Shown here: positions 9,226 through 18,856 of the stretch, piece by piece | Numbering within the stretch: the stretch's first letter is position 1 | Layout of the letters: each line of letters starts with the position of its first letter | NCBI RefSeq assembly: GCF_018139545.1 | Contig: NZ_JAGSPJ010000004.1 | Location: 434,001-498,000 of the forward strand | Length of the DNA stretch: 64,000 nt | Source of the DNA: Affinundibacterium fentianense | GTDB lineage: Bacteria > Pseudomonadota > Gammaproteobacteria > Burkholderiales > Burkholderiaceae_D | Direction: 5' to 3' | Translations under genes and position numbers: made by a program | Notes under the pieces: generated by a model | What the model saw: the letters and a program-made list of their open reading frames with translations, nothing else | Database searches by the model: none | What the model was told of the DNA's origin: nothing

Positions 9226-9912
9226 ATGAGTATCTTAGACCGTGGCACCCTGCGCGATGCGCAAACAGTGGACTATGTTGATAGCAGCGTACTAAGCGGA
9301 CATAAAGTACTGCGCAACACCTATTTGTTGCTGTCTATGACATTGTTGTTTTCTGCATTGACTGCTGGTTTGAGTATGGCGATGGCATTACCAAGCCCTG
9401 GCATTATCGTGACCTTGATCGGCTATTTTGGCCTATTGTTTTTAACAACGAAGTTACGTAATAGCGCTTGGGGCATCGCATCTGTGTTTGCCCTGACGGG
9501 TTTTATGGGACTCACTCTAGGTCCTATTATTAGCCGCTATCTCGGTATGTCGGGTGGCAGCGGCATTGTGATGAGTGCGATGGGACTGACTGCAGTGATT
9601 TTTATGGGTTTGTCCGCTTACGTACTGATCTCAAAGCGTGACTTTAGTTTTATGGGTGGTTTCTTAGCTGTCGGTGTGTTAGTCGCGTTTGTTGCTGGCT
9701 TGGGTGCGATTTTCTTTGAAATCCCAGCCTTATCCGTGGCGGTATCTGCGGCGTTCGTATTGCTGATGTCCGGTATGATTTTATTTGAGACAAGTAATAT
9801 TGTCCGTGGCGGCGAAACCAACTACATCATGGCGACAGTCAGTTTATACATTACGATTTTCAATTTATTTACTAGCTTGCTGCAACTACTTGGCTTTATG
9901 GAAAAAGAATAA
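9226..9912 (+). CDS. Bax inhibitor-1/YccA family membrane protein
   Basis: A 228-residue integral membrane protein with about seven hydrophobic helices and an acidic C-terminus (GFMEKE), typical of the bacterial BI-1/YccA group. YccA of E. coli modulates the membrane protease FtsH; other BI-1 homologues leak calcium or protons. AGGAG (9213-9217) precedes the ATG. A hairpin terminator separates it from terC. Membrane role clear, mechanism inferred only from homologues. Confidence 0.88.
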   Translation: MSILDRGTLRDAQTVDYVDSSVLSGHKVLRNTYLLLSMTLLFSALTAGLSMAMALPSPGIIVTLIGYFGLLFLTTKLRNSAWGIASVFALTGFMGLTLGPIISRYLGMSGGSGIVMSAMGLTAVIFMGLSAYVLISKRDFSFMGGFLAVGVLVAFVAGLGAIFFEIPALSVAVSAAFVLLMSGMILFETSNIVRGGETNYIMATVSLYITIFNLFTSLLQLLGFMEKE

Positions 9913-9926
9913 AGCGTGTTTCATTT

Positions 9927-9952
9927 CACGGTAGAACAGTAGTTCTACCGTG
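9927..9952 (+). terminator. Hairpin between BI-1 gene and terC
   Basis: Eleven-bp perfect stem CACGGTAGAAC (9927-9937) / GTTCTACCGTG (9942-9952) with loop AGTA, 14 bases after the stop codon. It lacks a T run, so some read-through into terC, 22 bases further on, is likely. Confidence 0.6.
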
Positions 9953-9974
9953 AGTTAATTCGGGAGATTAAATA

Positions 9975-10931
9975 ATGTTAGAGACTATTGCACAACCGTG
10001 GATGTGGGGCGCATTTATCGCTTTTGTCCTAGGTATGCTCGCTCTTGATATCTTTGCCCTAGGCGGATCCAAGTCACACAAGGTGAGTGTCAAAGAGGCG
10101 GCGATTTGGTCCTTAATCTGGGTCTCCTTAGCTCTATTATTTAACTTTGGGATGTATGTTTATCTCAAAGACATCGTCGGCGAAGCGGCGGCAATGAGTA
10201 AGTCGATGGAGTTTTTGACAGGCTATGTGATTGAAAAGTCGCTGTCGGTCGATAATGTATTCGTATTTTTGATGATCTTCGGTCATTTTGCTGTACCTGA
10301 ACAATATCAACGCAAAGTCTTGCTATACGGTGTGCTCGGAGCAATTGTGATGCGGGTCATTATGATTTTGGCGGGTAGTTGGGTTGTTTCTCAGTTTGCT
10401 TGGGTTTTGTATATTTTCGGCATCTTCTTAGTCATTACGGGTTTGCGAATGATGGTTGCCGCGGAAAAAGAGCCCGATATGGAAGCGAATCCAGTCTTGA
10501 AATTTGCGAAGAAGCTATTGCCATTTACCAAGGAATACCACGAGGAAAAATTTAGCATTGTGCAGAATGGCAAACGTGTCTTTACACCGCTTTTGCTGGT
10601 TCTGATTCTGATTGAGATCTCGGATGTGGTGTTTGCGGTGGATTCTATCCCAGCGATTTTTGCTGTGACGACCGATCCTTTCATTGTTTTTACATCGAAT
10701 ATTTTCGCGATCATGGGTTTGCGAGCCCTGTATTTCTTGCTTGCCGATATGGCTGACCGTTTCCATTTATTGAAATTCGGTCTGGCTTTTGTATTGATGT
10801 TTGTTGGTATCAAGATGTTGATCGTGAAATGGATACACGTACCCACTGCGGTATCGCTCACGGTAATCGGGACGATTCTTGCAAGCTCCATCATTGCTAG
10901 CTTGATTGCAACGCGAAAGAAAGCGAGTTAA
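9975..10931 (+). CDS. TerC/Alx family membrane protein
   Basis: A 318-residue protein with about nine membrane helices. It carries the two TerC signature acidic segments, EKSLSVDNVFVFLMIF (about residues 78-93) and ISDVVFAVDSIPAIFA (about 217-232), each with a membrane-embedded Asp pair. TerC-family proteins (TerC, Alx, MeeF/MeeY) export or handle metal ions, best supported for manganese, often at exoenzyme metalation. GGGAG lies 10 bases before the ATG. It follows the BI-1 gene closely and may partly share its transcript. No tellurite-resistance genes are nearby, so a general metal role is more likely. Confidence 0.9.
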   Translation: MLETIAQPWMWGAFIAFVLGMLALDIFALGGSKSHKVSVKEAAIWSLIWVSLALLFNFGMYVYLKDIVGEAAAMSKSMEFLTGYVIEKSLSVDNVFVFLMIFGHFAVPEQYQRKVLLYGVLGAIVMRVIMILAGSWVVSQFAWVLYIFGIFLVITGLRMMVAAEKEPDMEANPVLKFAKKLLPFTKEYHEEKFSIVQNGKRVFTPLLLVLILIEISDVVFAVDSIPAIFAVTTDPFIVFTSNIFAIMGLRALYFLLADMADRFHLLKFGLAFVLMFVGIKMLIVKWIHVPTAVSLTVIGTILASSIIASLIATRKKAS

Positions 10932-11310
10932 TTGGGAAGACTGTTCGTTAAATCGTCTGGTTTTTTCCGTGAAGGCGAGAATTCAGTGACGGTACAGCTA
11001 AGTAGTGTTTTACAAATAGTTTTGATCCTAGAATTCTCTAGAACTAGCCAGCTTGATAAAAGTATTGATAAAGACTAGTTCAAACAAGTTCCCTCCTTAA
11101 GGCGTATGGCTAATTTGGCATACGCCTATTTTTTTGGCATTTCGCTAGAATTCTTATATCTTTTTTCTATTTGCTAATAGATGAATGCGTCACAAACCCT
11201 CACTACCGTGAACGAGTAAGTAGGCGTCATAGAGAGAAATGGCGTGACGCTGGATAAACATGGTTTTTATGAAACACGATCCTGTTTTAGGAAGTTCATT
11301 CGAAATCACG
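10932..11310. other. Gene-free stretch between terC and the metH promoter
   Basis: No coding region seen. It holds an inverted repeat GAACTAG (11041-11047) / CTAGTTC (11075-11081), then a strong terminator at 11100-11134, and then AT-rich sequence up to the metH promoter. The material upstream of the terminator is a candidate terC 3' untranslated region or small RNA. Confidence 0.6.
11100..11134 (+). terminator. Intrinsic terminator downstream of terC
   Basis: Stem AGGCGTATG (11100-11108) / CATACGCCT (11119-11127), 10-nt loop, followed by A and seven T. It is about 170 bases beyond the terC stop, leaving a long 3' untranslated region or room for a separate small transcript. Confidence 0.85.
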
Positions 11311-11316
11311 TATAAT
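11287..11316 (+). promoter_or_regulatory. Predicted sigma-70 promoter for the metH leader
   Basis: A perfect TATAAT -10 at 11311-11316 with only a weak -35 candidate (TTAGGA, 11287-11292, 18-base spacing). Transcription would start near 11323, just before the SAM-II aptamer begins, which supports the assignment. Confidence 0.6.
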
Positions 11317-11330
11317 TTCAGCTTGTTTTC

Positions 11331-11386
11331 CTGCGCCGATTTGAGACTCAGATTGCGGGCGCGTAATAAGTGCAGCTAAAGGTAGT
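11331..11386 (+). ncRNA. SAM-II (SAM-alpha) riboswitch aptamer
   Basis: The sequence follows the SAM-II core nearly position by position: P1 strand GCGC, then CGATTT, a short variable loop, ATTGC, the P1 return strand GGCGCG, TAATAA, then GTGCAGCTAAAGG. P1 can form between 11332-11337 and 11358-11363; the pseudoknot TTGC with GCAG is available. SAM-II riboswitches bind S-adenosylmethionine and shut down methionine or SAM synthesis genes. Here it precedes metH and is followed by an intrinsic terminator, so premature termination is the likely output. Recognition is by remembered consensus, not by a covariance-model search. Confidence 0.85.
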
Positions 11387-11414
11387 AATCTTTTACCAAA
11401 TCGCCCACTTCTTA

Positions 11415-11449
11415 CCCGATCCGCTAGTGTCAGCCCGATCGGGTTTTTT
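11415..11449 (+). terminator. Riboswitch-linked terminator in the metH leader
   Basis: CCCGATC (11415-11421) pairs with GATCGGG (11437-11443), followed by six T. It lies between the SAM-II aptamer and the metH start codon, so it must be conditional for metH to be expressed. Bases GGGCG inside the aptamer P1 (11357-11361) could alternatively pair with CGCCC (11402-11406), a possible switching partner; this part is inference. Confidence 0.75.
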
Positions 11450-11476
11450 GTTTTTAGCGTTCATCATCCACACATT

Positions 11477-14400
11477 ATGTCCACCGTTCTGAAATCTTCC
11501 GCCACCGAAGCGCGTCTGCGCGAACTACTCCAGCAACGTATCCTGATTCTTGATGGTGCGATGGGAACGATGATACAGCGCTACAAATTGACCGAAGCCG
11601 ATTATCGCGGCGAGCGCTTTAAAGACTTTACTGGCCCAGAAGGGATTCGTGAATTATTCGTCAAAGGCAATAATGAATTGCTGTCATTGACGCAGCCACA
11701 CGTGATTCAAGAAATTCACGAACAGTATTTGGCAGCGGGTGCGGACTTGATCGAAACCAATACCTTCGGTGCTACCACGGTCGCGCAAGACGATTACCAT
11801 ATGGCGCATCTGGCGTATGAGATGAATGTGGCGTCGGCAAAAATTGCGCGTGCTGCATGTGATAAATATTCGAGTGCGGATAAGCCGCGCTTTGTCGCTG
11901 GCGCACTCGGGCCTACGCCAAAAACTGCTTCAATCTCGCCAGACGTGAATGATCCAGCAGCGCGTAACGTCACCTTTGATCAACTGGTCGCTGCTTATCA
12001 CGAGCAAGTACGCGGTTTGGTCGATGGCGGTGCCGATGTCCTCTTGGTTGAGACGATTTTTGACACGCTCAACTGCAAAGCCGCTTTATTCGCGATTGAT
12101 CAGTATTTTGAAGAAACCGGCAGTACTTTGCCGATTATGATTTCTGGCACCGTGACTGACGCATCGGGGCGTATTTTGTCCGGTCAAACCGTACCCGCTT
12201 TCTGGAATTCTGTGCGTCATGCGAAACCATTGACCATCGGTCTGAACTGCGCGCTTGGCGCCGCATTGATGCGTCCGTACGCCGAAGAGTTGTCCAAGAT
12301 TGCGGATACTTTCGTTTGTATTTATCCGAACGCGGGTCTGCCCAATCCTATGAGTGATACCGGCTTTGATGAATTGCCAGCCGATACTTCGGCGCTCTTG
12401 AAAGAATTCGCTGAAGCGGGTTTCATCAATATCGCTGGTGGTTGCTGCGGTACCACCCCTAGCCACATCAAAGCCATTGCCGATATCCTCGTAACACAAA
12501 CACCACGCGCTATACCAACGATAGAACCAGCGATGCGCTTGTCTGGCTTAGAGCCATTCACGATTGATGCGCAATCTTTGTTCGTGAACGTCGGCGAACG
12601 CACCAACGTCACTGGCTCTAAAGCCTTTGCGCGTTTGATTTTGAATGAGCAATACGACGAAGCCTTAGCGGTGGCACGTCAGCAAGTGGAAAACGGCGCA
12701 CAGATTATCGACATCAATATGGATGAAGCGATGCTCGATTCGCAAGCGGCGATGACTCGCTTCTTGAATTTGATTGCGTCTGAACCTGATATCGCCCGTG
12801 TCCCTTTGATGATCGATTCTTCCAAATGGGAAGTGATCGAAGCGGGTCTGAAATGCGTACAAGGCAAAGCCATCGTCAACTCGATTTCCATGAAGGAAGG
12901 TGAAGCGCAATTCTTGCATCACGCCAAACTGTGTAAGCGTTATGGCGCAGCGGTGATCGTCATGGCCTTCGATGAAAAAGGCCAGGCGGATACTTACGAA
13001 CGCAAGATAGAAATCTGCAAACGCGCTTACGATTTGTTGGTGAATGAATGTGCGTTTGATCCTTACGATATTATTTTCGATCCAAATATTTTCGCAGTCG
13101 CAACCGGTATCGAAGAGCACAATAACTACGCAGTCGATTTCATCGAAGCGACACGTTGGATACATCAAAATCTGCCTGGCGCCAAAATCAGTGGCGGCGT
13201 GTCGAACGTGAGTTTTTCTTTCCGTGGTAACGACCCTGCGCGTGAAGCTATTCACACCGTGTTCTTGTATCACGCGATTCAGGCCGACATGACCATGGGT
13301 ATCGTCAACGCCGGCATGATAGGCGTGTATAGCGAACTCGATGCGGAATTGCGCGAACGCGTAGAAGACGTGGTCTTGAACCGCAGAGAAGACGCCACCG
13401 AACGCATGATTGAATTCGCGGCGACCTTAAAAGCTGGCGGCAAAAAAGAAGAAGCGACCTTGGAATGGCGTAATGAATCGGTTGAAAAACGTCTGGCACA
13501 CGCGATGGTGCACGGCATCACCAATTGGATCGTCGAAGACACCGAAGAAGCCCGTGTGAATGTGATGAACGCAGGGGGTCGCCCTATCCAAGTGATCGAA
13601 GGCCCGTTGATGGCGGGTATGAATATCGTCGGTGATTTGTTCGGACAAGGCAAAATGTTCTTGCCGCAAGTCGTGAAATCTGCCCGTGTGATGAAACAAG
13701 CGGTAGCGCATCTAGTACCTTTTATTGAAGAAGAAAAGAAACGCAGCGGCGATAATAAACCGAAAGGCAAAATTGTCATCGCCACCGTCAAAGGTGACGT
13801 GCACGACATCGGCAAGAACATCGTCACGGTGGTGTTGCAATGTAATAATTTTGAAGTCGTCAACATGGGCGTGATGGTGCCTTGCTCAGAAATTTTGGCA
13901 AAAGCCAAAGCAGAAAATGCCGACATCATTGGTCTCTCCGGTTTGATCACACCATCCTTAGAAGAGATGGCTTACGTCGCCAAAGAGATGCAACGCGATC
14001 CGCATTTCCGCATGATGAAGATTCCTTTATTGATCGGTGGTGCAACGACCAGTCGCGCACATACCGCGGTGAAGATCGCGCCGAATTACGAAGGCCCGGT
14101 CGTGTATGTCGCAGATGCTTCACGTTCGGTATCGGTCGCGCAATCGTTGTTAACGCCAGAAACGCGCGAGCAATACATCGCCGAACTCGGCACCGATTAC
14201 GAACGTGTCCGAACTTTGCATGCGAACAAAAAAGCCACACCGATGGTCAGCTTGGCGCAAGCACGTGCGAATAAAATGAAGCTTGAATTCACTGGTGACA
14301 AAGCGCCAGTACGGCCAAAATTTATTGGTCGTCGCGTATTCAAAAACGTGGACTTAGCGACGATTGCGAATTACATCGATTGGGGTCCCTTCTTCCAGAC

Positions 14401-15226
14401 TTGGGATTTAGCAGGTCCTTTCCCAGCGATTCTGAAAGACGAAGTGGTCGGTGAAGCCGCGAGCAAAGTGTATGCCGAAGGCCAAGCGATGCTGAAAAAA
14501 ATCATCGAAGGCCGCTGGCTCACTGCCAACGGTGTGATCTCATTGTTGCCAGCGAATACCGTGAATGATGACGACATCGAAATCTACACCGATGAAACAC
14601 GCCAAGAAGTCGCTTTCACCTACTACGGCACGCGCCAGCAAACCGAAAAAGCGATCGTCGATGGCATCCAACGTCCGAACCAATGCTTGAGTGATTTCAT
14701 CGCGCCAAAAGACAGCGGCATCACCGACTACATAGGCATGTTCGCGGTCACCGCAGGTTTAGGCATAGAAAAGCACGAAAAACGCTTCGAAGACGCGCAC
14801 GATGATTACAGTAGCATCATGCTCAAATCCTTAGCAGATCGTTTGGCAGAAGCTTTCGCCGAATATCTGCACGAACGTGTGCGTAAAGATTTGTGGGGCT
14901 ATGCTTCTGACGAAGTATTGAGCAATGAAGAGTTGATCAAAGAAAATTATTCTGGCATACGTCCAGCACCGGGTTATCCTGCTTGTCCTGAACATACGGT
15001 GAAGACCGACATGTTCAAGCAAATGCAGTGCGAAGAAATCGAGATGTTCATTACTGAATCATGGGCGATGATACCGGGTGCTGCGGTGTCGGGCTTTTAC
15101 TTTGCGCATCCTGAATCTAAGTATTTTAGTGTTGGGAAGATTGCTGAGGATCAGGTTGAGGATATGGCTGCGCGGCGTGGGGTGGCTAAGGAGGATGTTG
15201 AGCGGTGGTTGGCGCCGAATTTGTGA
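11477..15226 (+). CDS. metH: Cobalamin-dependent methionine synthase
   Basis: A 1249-residue, full-length MetH, which transfers a methyl group from 5-methyltetrahydrofolate to homocysteine through cobalamin. Domains in order: homocysteine-binding barrel (about 1-340) with zinc ligands Cys258, Cys323 and Cys324; pterin-binding barrel (about 365-630); B12-binding cap and Rossmann domains (about 660-900) with the base-off motif D774-x-H776-x-x-G779; and the SAM-binding reactivation domain (about 910-1249). Length matches E. coli MetH (1227). The start codon has no clear Shine-Dalgarno sequence. It is preceded by a SAM-II riboswitch and terminator. Its stop codon TGA overlaps an in-frame ATG of the next reading frame. 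Confidence 0.97.
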   Translation: MSTVLKSSATEARLRELLQQRILILDGAMGTMIQRYKLTEADYRGERFKDFTGPEGIRELFVKGNNELLSLTQPHVIQEIHEQYLAAGADLIETNTFGATTVAQDDYHMAHLAYEMNVASAKIARAACDKYSSADKPRFVAGALGPTPKTASISPDVNDPAARNVTFDQLVAAYHEQVRGLVDGGADVLLVETIFDTLNCKAALFAIDQYFEETGSTLPIMISGTVTDASGRILSGQTVPAFWNSVRHAKPLTIGLNCALGAALMRPYAEELSKIADTFVCIYPNAGLPNPMSDTGFDELPADTSALLKEFAEAGFINIAGGCCGTTPSHIKAIADILVTQTPRAIPTIEPAMRLSGLEPFTIDAQSLFVNVGERTNVTGSKAFARLILNEQYDEALAVARQQVENGAQIIDINMDEAMLDSQAAMTRFLNLIASEPDIARVPLMIDSSKWEVIEAGLKCVQGKAIVNSISMKEGEAQFLHHAKLCKRYGAAVIVMAFDEKGQADTYERKIEICKRAYDLLVNECAFDPYDIIFDPNIFAVATGIEEHNNYAVDFIEATRWIHQNLPGAKISGGVSNVSFSFRGNDPAREAIHTVFLYHAIQADMTMGIVNAGMIGVYSELDAELRERVEDVVLNRREDATERMIEFAATLKAGGKKEEATLEWRNESVEKRLAHAMVHGITNWIVEDTEEARVNVMNAGGRPIQVIEGPLMAGMNIVGDLFGQGKMFLPQVVKSARVMKQAVAHLVPFIEEEKKRSGDNKPKGKIVIATVKGDVHDIGKNIVTVVLQCNNFEVVNMGVMVPCSEILAKAKAENADIIGLSGLITPSLEEMAYVAKEMQRDPHFRMMKIPLLIGGATTSRAHTAVKIAPNYEGPVVYVADASRSVSVAQSLLTPETREQYIAELGTDYERVRTLHANKKATPMVSLAQARANKMKLEFTGDKAPVRPKFIGRRVFKNVDLATIANYIDWGPFFQTWDLAGPFPAILKDEVVGEAASKVYAEGQAMLKKIIEGRWLTANGVISLLPANTVNDDDIEIYTDETRQEVAFTYYGTRQQTEKAIVDGIQRPNQCLSDFIAPKDSGITDYIGMFAVTAGLGIEKHEKRFEDAHDDYSSIMLKSLADRLAEAFAEYLHERVRKDLWGYASDEVLSNEELIKENYSGIRPAPGYPACPEHTVKTDMFKQMQCEEIEMFITESWAMIPGAAVSGFYFAHPESKYFSVGKIAEDQVEDMAARRGVAKEDVERWLAPNL

Positions 15227-15357
15227 TGGACAGCGCTCATATTAACCGTGAAACAATTCTGCAGGCGCTGTTAGATTGCGATGGCTCCTGTAGAGATTTT
15301 AATTTTTCCGAACGAATTTCACGTCAGGCATGTATCAACATCATTGATTGGAAACCT

Positions 15358-15900
15358 ATGTCGCACGGACTAAAACTCACCATCATCCTATTCACGTTTC
15401 TTTTGGTGACACAGAGTGCATTTGCGATTGGAGATGACTGCCCACTCGATCAACCAAAAGCAATTCTTGAAAATAAAGCTCCTAACGTAAAGACTTACAG
15501 GGTCAAAACTATAGGCGCTCATGAAATCCAAGAGGTTTTCACTTTGACTTCAGGCGAAACATTTCATGTGAAATCTTGGGGATGCGAGTACGTAGTTCTA
15601 ACGATCCGTTTCGAATCAAGAAATTTACCTTACCAAAAACTGTCGCTCAATACGATGGCGCAAAGTGCCTCAATCGCGCTACGTAAATTAGCCACGCTAC
15701 ACCCCAATACGATATTTAATTTAAATGCTGCCGCCAACGCTTTGGAACGCGCAATTAAACAGAGATTGCTGCGCGAGGTAGATGAACCAATCACTATCGA
15801 TACAAAATCAGAGCTCTCTCCAACCGTCACTTTAGTGAAAAGTCGCAAGCTCGGTGAAATCACATCTATCGAATTAGAACTGGCTCTAGGACCGATGTAA
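15358..15900 (+). CDS. Unknown exported protein downstream of metH
   Basis: I do not recognise this 180-residue protein. From the ATG at 15358 it has a clear signal peptide (MSHGLKLTIILFTFLLVTQSAFA) and a mature part with two Cys (GDDC, WGC) that could form a disulfide, ending without any known motif. The same frame is open upstream to an ATG at 15226 whose A is the last base of the metH stop codon. That longer form would put 44 soluble residues (DCDGSCRDFNF...) in front of the hydrophobic segment. The signal peptide favours the short form; the overlap would favour translational coupling with metH. Confidence 0.55.
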   Translation: MSHGLKLTIILFTFLLVTQSAFAIGDDCPLDQPKAILENKAPNVKTYRVKTIGAHEIQEVFTLTSGETFHVKSWGCEYVVLTIRFESRNLPYQKLSLNTMAQSASIALRKLATLHPNTIFNLNAAANALERAIKQRLLREVDEPITIDTKSELSPTVTLVKSRKLGEITSIELELALGPM

Positions 15901-16076
15901 GATTCAATGTTTTCAAACCAAACGCGATAAGTCGCAATCTTTTTGTAGCGTGGGTTAGAGTCAGCGTAACCCACTGCTCACAGCTTAAATCACCTATATC
16001 GCTTGATCCACCTCTCGCGAACGAGTTACTGAATTTGTATTTTCCGTATTTGCCTTTACACAAACTCATCGTTCGC

Positions 16077-16341
16077 AGGTCGGGTGTGGCCCGACAGCCA
16101 GTTACCTTTTTTGCTTCGCCAAAAAAGGTAACCCAAAAAAGGCGACCACGCTGCCACTGGCCTTCGGCTTCCCAATTGAGCAAGACAAAAAATGGGAAAG
16201 CTTCGAAACTCGCTTCCCTTGCAGGGCGCATTTTCGCTTGCAAGCGAAAATCGTAACGCCGGCGATGTGCATGCACATCGAAACCCCGGCTAAACCTCAA
16301 ACAACGAAGCTTTCTTTATCCATTTTCTGTCTTGCACAATT
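16077..16341 (+). repeat. Structured repeat, left copy (direct orientation)
   Basis: Contains four stems. Stem 1: GTCGGG/CCCGAC (16079-16084 / 16090-16095). Stem 2: 12 bp, 16101-16112 / 16121-16132. Stem A: GAAAGCTTCG / CGAAGCTTTC (16196-16205 / 16305-16314), which encloses stem B (22-nt perfect palindrome 16230-16251) and stem C (18-nt perfect palindrome 16263-16280). A second copy in the opposite orientation lies at 16714-16984 with compensatory differences. Confidence 0.85.
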
Positions 16342-16378
16342 GGCAGTGTCAGAAGTGGAACTGCGTTAAAGTCAAAAA

Positions 16379-16459
<81 letters not shown>

Positions 16460-16509
16460 AACAAACAGTGTCGACCGTCAAGGAGTTCAACTGGGCTAGA
16501 AAATCGAGG

Positions 16510-16586
16510 CGTCATCCCTGCGTAGGCAGGGATCCAGTGACGTTAGGCTTTTAAGCCGCTAGATTCCCGCCTAAGCGGGAATGACG
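16510..16586. repeat. REP-like palindromic repeat unit
   Basis: Two hairpins, ATCCCTGCGTAGGCAGGGAT (16514-16533) and ATTCCCGCCTAAGCGGGAAT (16563-16582), are bracketed by CGTCAT / ATGACG and centred on GGCTTTTAAGCC. Units of this GTCATTCCCGC type are widespread interspersed repeats in bacterial genomes. Confidence 0.8.
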
Positions 16587-16713
16587 ATACATAGAGTAAG
16601 GCATCGCAAAAAGAATCATATTATCTACACGCTGTCATTTTTCCATTAGCCGTTAATGATCGTTGTTTTTGAAGTGGCTTTTGACTTTGACTTACCACCG
16701 TTTGAGACGATGT

Positions 16714-16984
16714 AATTTGTGCTTTACAGAAAATGGATAAGAAAGTGTTGTTGTCTGAGGTGTAGCAGGGAATTCGAGGCGCATGCGCCTCGCCTGCGGA
16801 ACGATGTTCGCCTACAAGCGAACATTCCTGAGAACAGTTTCAACACTTTCCCGTTTTTTGTGATGCACAAATTATGCTAAAGCGTAGCGTAAGCACCCAA
16901 AGGGCGAGTCTACGGTCGCCTTTTTTGGATTACCTTTTTTGGCGAAGCAAAAAAGGTAATTGGCTGTCCGGCCACACCCGACCT
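16714..16984 (-). repeat. Structured repeat, right copy (inverted orientation)
   Basis: Homologous to 16077-16341 when reverse-complemented. Stem A is GAAAGTGTTG / CAACACTTTC (16741-16750 / 16841-16850). Stem C is the 18-nt palindrome 16775-16792. Stem B pairs 16804-16811 with 16818-16825. Stem 2 is 12 bp, 16929-16940 / 16949-16960. All four stems are kept although bases inside them differ from the left copy. Confidence 0.85.
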
Positions 16985-17217
16985 AGATACGCAAAGAATG
17001 CGTGGTCGTCATTTAAGAGCAAGAATACAAAAATGCTAAATGCGATTGAAAGCTAATTATTCTCACAGTAACCCAAGCCACCTCATCCCCAACCCTCTTC
17101 CTGTTAGCGAACGAAAAGGAGCTTGGCTCTGGGATTCGCGTCGATCCGCAGATGGTGAGCACCGCGATGGCTCATTTTGCGATCTAGGATTGTGAAGAAT
17201 TAATAAATAGCCCGATA

Positions 17218-17493
17218 TTAAGCAAACTCATCAAACTGCGTTCCCAAAATCGCACTCATCAATCCCCAACTTCTTTCCATTGCTCGTTGGGCCTGAATTT
17301 GTTCTTCGGTGCTCAGTTTAGGGCTTTGTGTCGATTCGGGTGCTGTGACTGCGGGATTGGTTGCGGCATGCTCTTGCTCAGTTTGTGCGAGTAAGTCGGC
17401 GCGTGAAGGTGTCGCTTCACCGTGTTGTTTGACTTGTTGATAAGCGCGCATCGCAGCAATGCTTGCTGGGGATGAGCCAATCGGTACCGACAT
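17218..17493 (-). CDS. Small hypothetical protein
   Basis: A 91-residue soluble protein, Ala/Gln/Glu-rich, with no signal peptide, membrane segment or domain that I recognise. A Shine-Dalgarno GGAG (17500-17503 on the minus strand) about six bases before the ATG and ordinary amino-acid composition suggest it is genuine. It is divergent from the LytS-type kinase gene and has the repeat region downstream. No function can be given. Confidence 0.55.
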   Translation of the reverse strand: MSVPIGSSPASIAAMRAYQQVKQHGEATPSRADLLAQTEQEHAATNPAVTAPESTQSPKLSTEEQIQAQRAMERSWGLMSAILGTQFDEFA

Positions 17494-17759
17494 GTGAACT
17501 CCGCCAATTAAAAGAAGCCCTTAGCATAAGTCTTTGAGGGCGTTCAACATGGGAGGAGAAAGCAGGGAAATACCGCTCAATTTGGGGTATTGCTTCCATT
17601 TTTGGTCTCACGAGCTCTCGCAGTTTATGCCTCTAAAACTCAATTAGAGGGATGAATTGCTCAATTCGTGACTTTCTCTGTCTATTGGTTGGCAAATCGG
17701 GCGATACTGATTGTTATCAAAGATTCTTGAATGTTGATTGAGCTTGGTGGAGGCGAAAG

Positions 17760-18821
17760 ATGATAAAAATGTGGAGAATTTACGGAATTGCTTGGCTCAG
17801 TTACGCCGTTTTTATTTCGCTTGCCTTGCAGTTTGATCGGATCAGTTTAGGTAGCTTCGATTGGTGGATTGCATTGCGTACGATCGCTGGTACTTTGCCT
17901 GCCGCTTTGCTACTGGCCTTGGTATGGCCTTTTAGTCGGTTCCTGTTCCTTAGCCAATATTCGAATCTGCGAGTCGTTTGTGCACATATCGCGGCTGCTT
18001 TTTTGTTTGCTTTAGTGATGTTTGCCTTGATGTTTGGAATGGCTGAATTATCCGATGGACCACAAGCAAGCTTGCGTCGATCGCAGCCTATGATTTGGTA
18101 TATGTGGCCATTTCTTTACAATTTAATGATGTACGGCGTGATTGCAGGCATTTTCCATGCAGTTCATTCAAGTAAGGCGGCAGTTAGCCAGCAATTGGCG
18201 ATCAATCGCGCCCATAGTCTATTGGTCGAGGCGGAATTAAGCGCGTTGAGAAATAAGCTGAATCCACATTTCCTCTTTAATACCTTGCACTCGATTATTG
18301 CCCTCGTGCGCAAAGATACCAAGGCAGCAGAGGCTGCACTGTTTCGATTTTCGGATATGTTGCGCTATATTTTAGAGACTGAAAAAAGTGGTCAGGACCG
18401 AGTCAGTCTTGACGATGAAATCCAATTTGTACGGGACTACTTGGAACTTGAGGCGATTCGTTTGGGCAATCGCTTGCAGGTGAGTTGGCGGCTCGATCCA
18501 GAAGCATTGTGTTTGCAGTTGCCGGCGCTAACGATACAACCCTTGGTCGAAAATAGCATTAAACATGCCTTTAATCCACGTAGTCAGCCTAGTCACTTGC
18601 AGATCATGACGCAGTTATCAAGTGATAAGAAATTTCTGAGTGTTAAGATTACTGATGACGGGCCTGGCGCGGTTGCGGAGCAAGTTGCGCAAGCACCGGG
18701 TATGGGAATTCGAACTATTGAGCGTCGCCTTCAACTTGCGTATGGCGATCAGGCGAGTTTGCAAATCGAAACAGCACCGGATGCGGGTTTTGCAGTCAGT
18801 CTTAGTTTGCCTATGTTGTGA
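17760..18821 (+). CDS. LytS/AlgZ-type sensor histidine kinase
   Basis: A 353-residue membrane kinase: four hydrophobic helices within residues 1-135, a short linker, then the His_kinase (LytS) domain with phospho-accepting His170 in NKLNPHFLFNTLHSI, and a GHKL ATPase domain with N-box (PLVENSIKHAF) and G-box (DDGPGA ... GMGIRTIERRL). The ATG is preceded by GGTGGAGG (17747-17753). A LytTR response regulator follows 35 bases after the stop codon, so the pair forms an operon. The short membrane sensor gives no ligand clue. Related pairs control alginate, autolysis or natural transformation; the role here is open. Confidence 0.9.
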   Translation: MIKMWRIYGIAWLSYAVFISLALQFDRISLGSFDWWIALRTIAGTLPAALLLALVWPFSRFLFLSQYSNLRVVCAHIAAAFLFALVMFALMFGMAELSDGPQASLRRSQPMIWYMWPFLYNLMMYGVIAGIFHAVHSSKAAVSQQLAINRAHSLLVEAELSALRNKLNPHFLFNTLHSIIALVRKDTKAAEAALFRFSDMLRYILETEKSGQDRVSLDDEIQFVRDYLELEAIRLGNRLQVSWRLDPEALCLQLPALTIQPLVENSIKHAFNPRSQPSHLQIMTQLSSDKKFLSVKITDDGPGAVAEQVAQAPGMGIRTIERRLQLAYGDQASLQIETAPDAGFAVSLSLPML

Positions 18822-18856
18822 TGGTGTGCTTGCTGACGTGAGAAGAAAGAATCAAT

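Noticed and set aside
10391-10894. 167-codon minus-strand frame antisense to terC
   Set aside because: Low-complexity composition mirrors the membrane protein on the plus strand; no ribosome-binding site or family match.
12665-13950. Long minus-strand open frames inside metH (202 and 223 codons)
   Set aside because: They lie wholly antisense to conserved MetH domains and have His/Arg- or Ser/Phe-rich composition typical of shadow frames.
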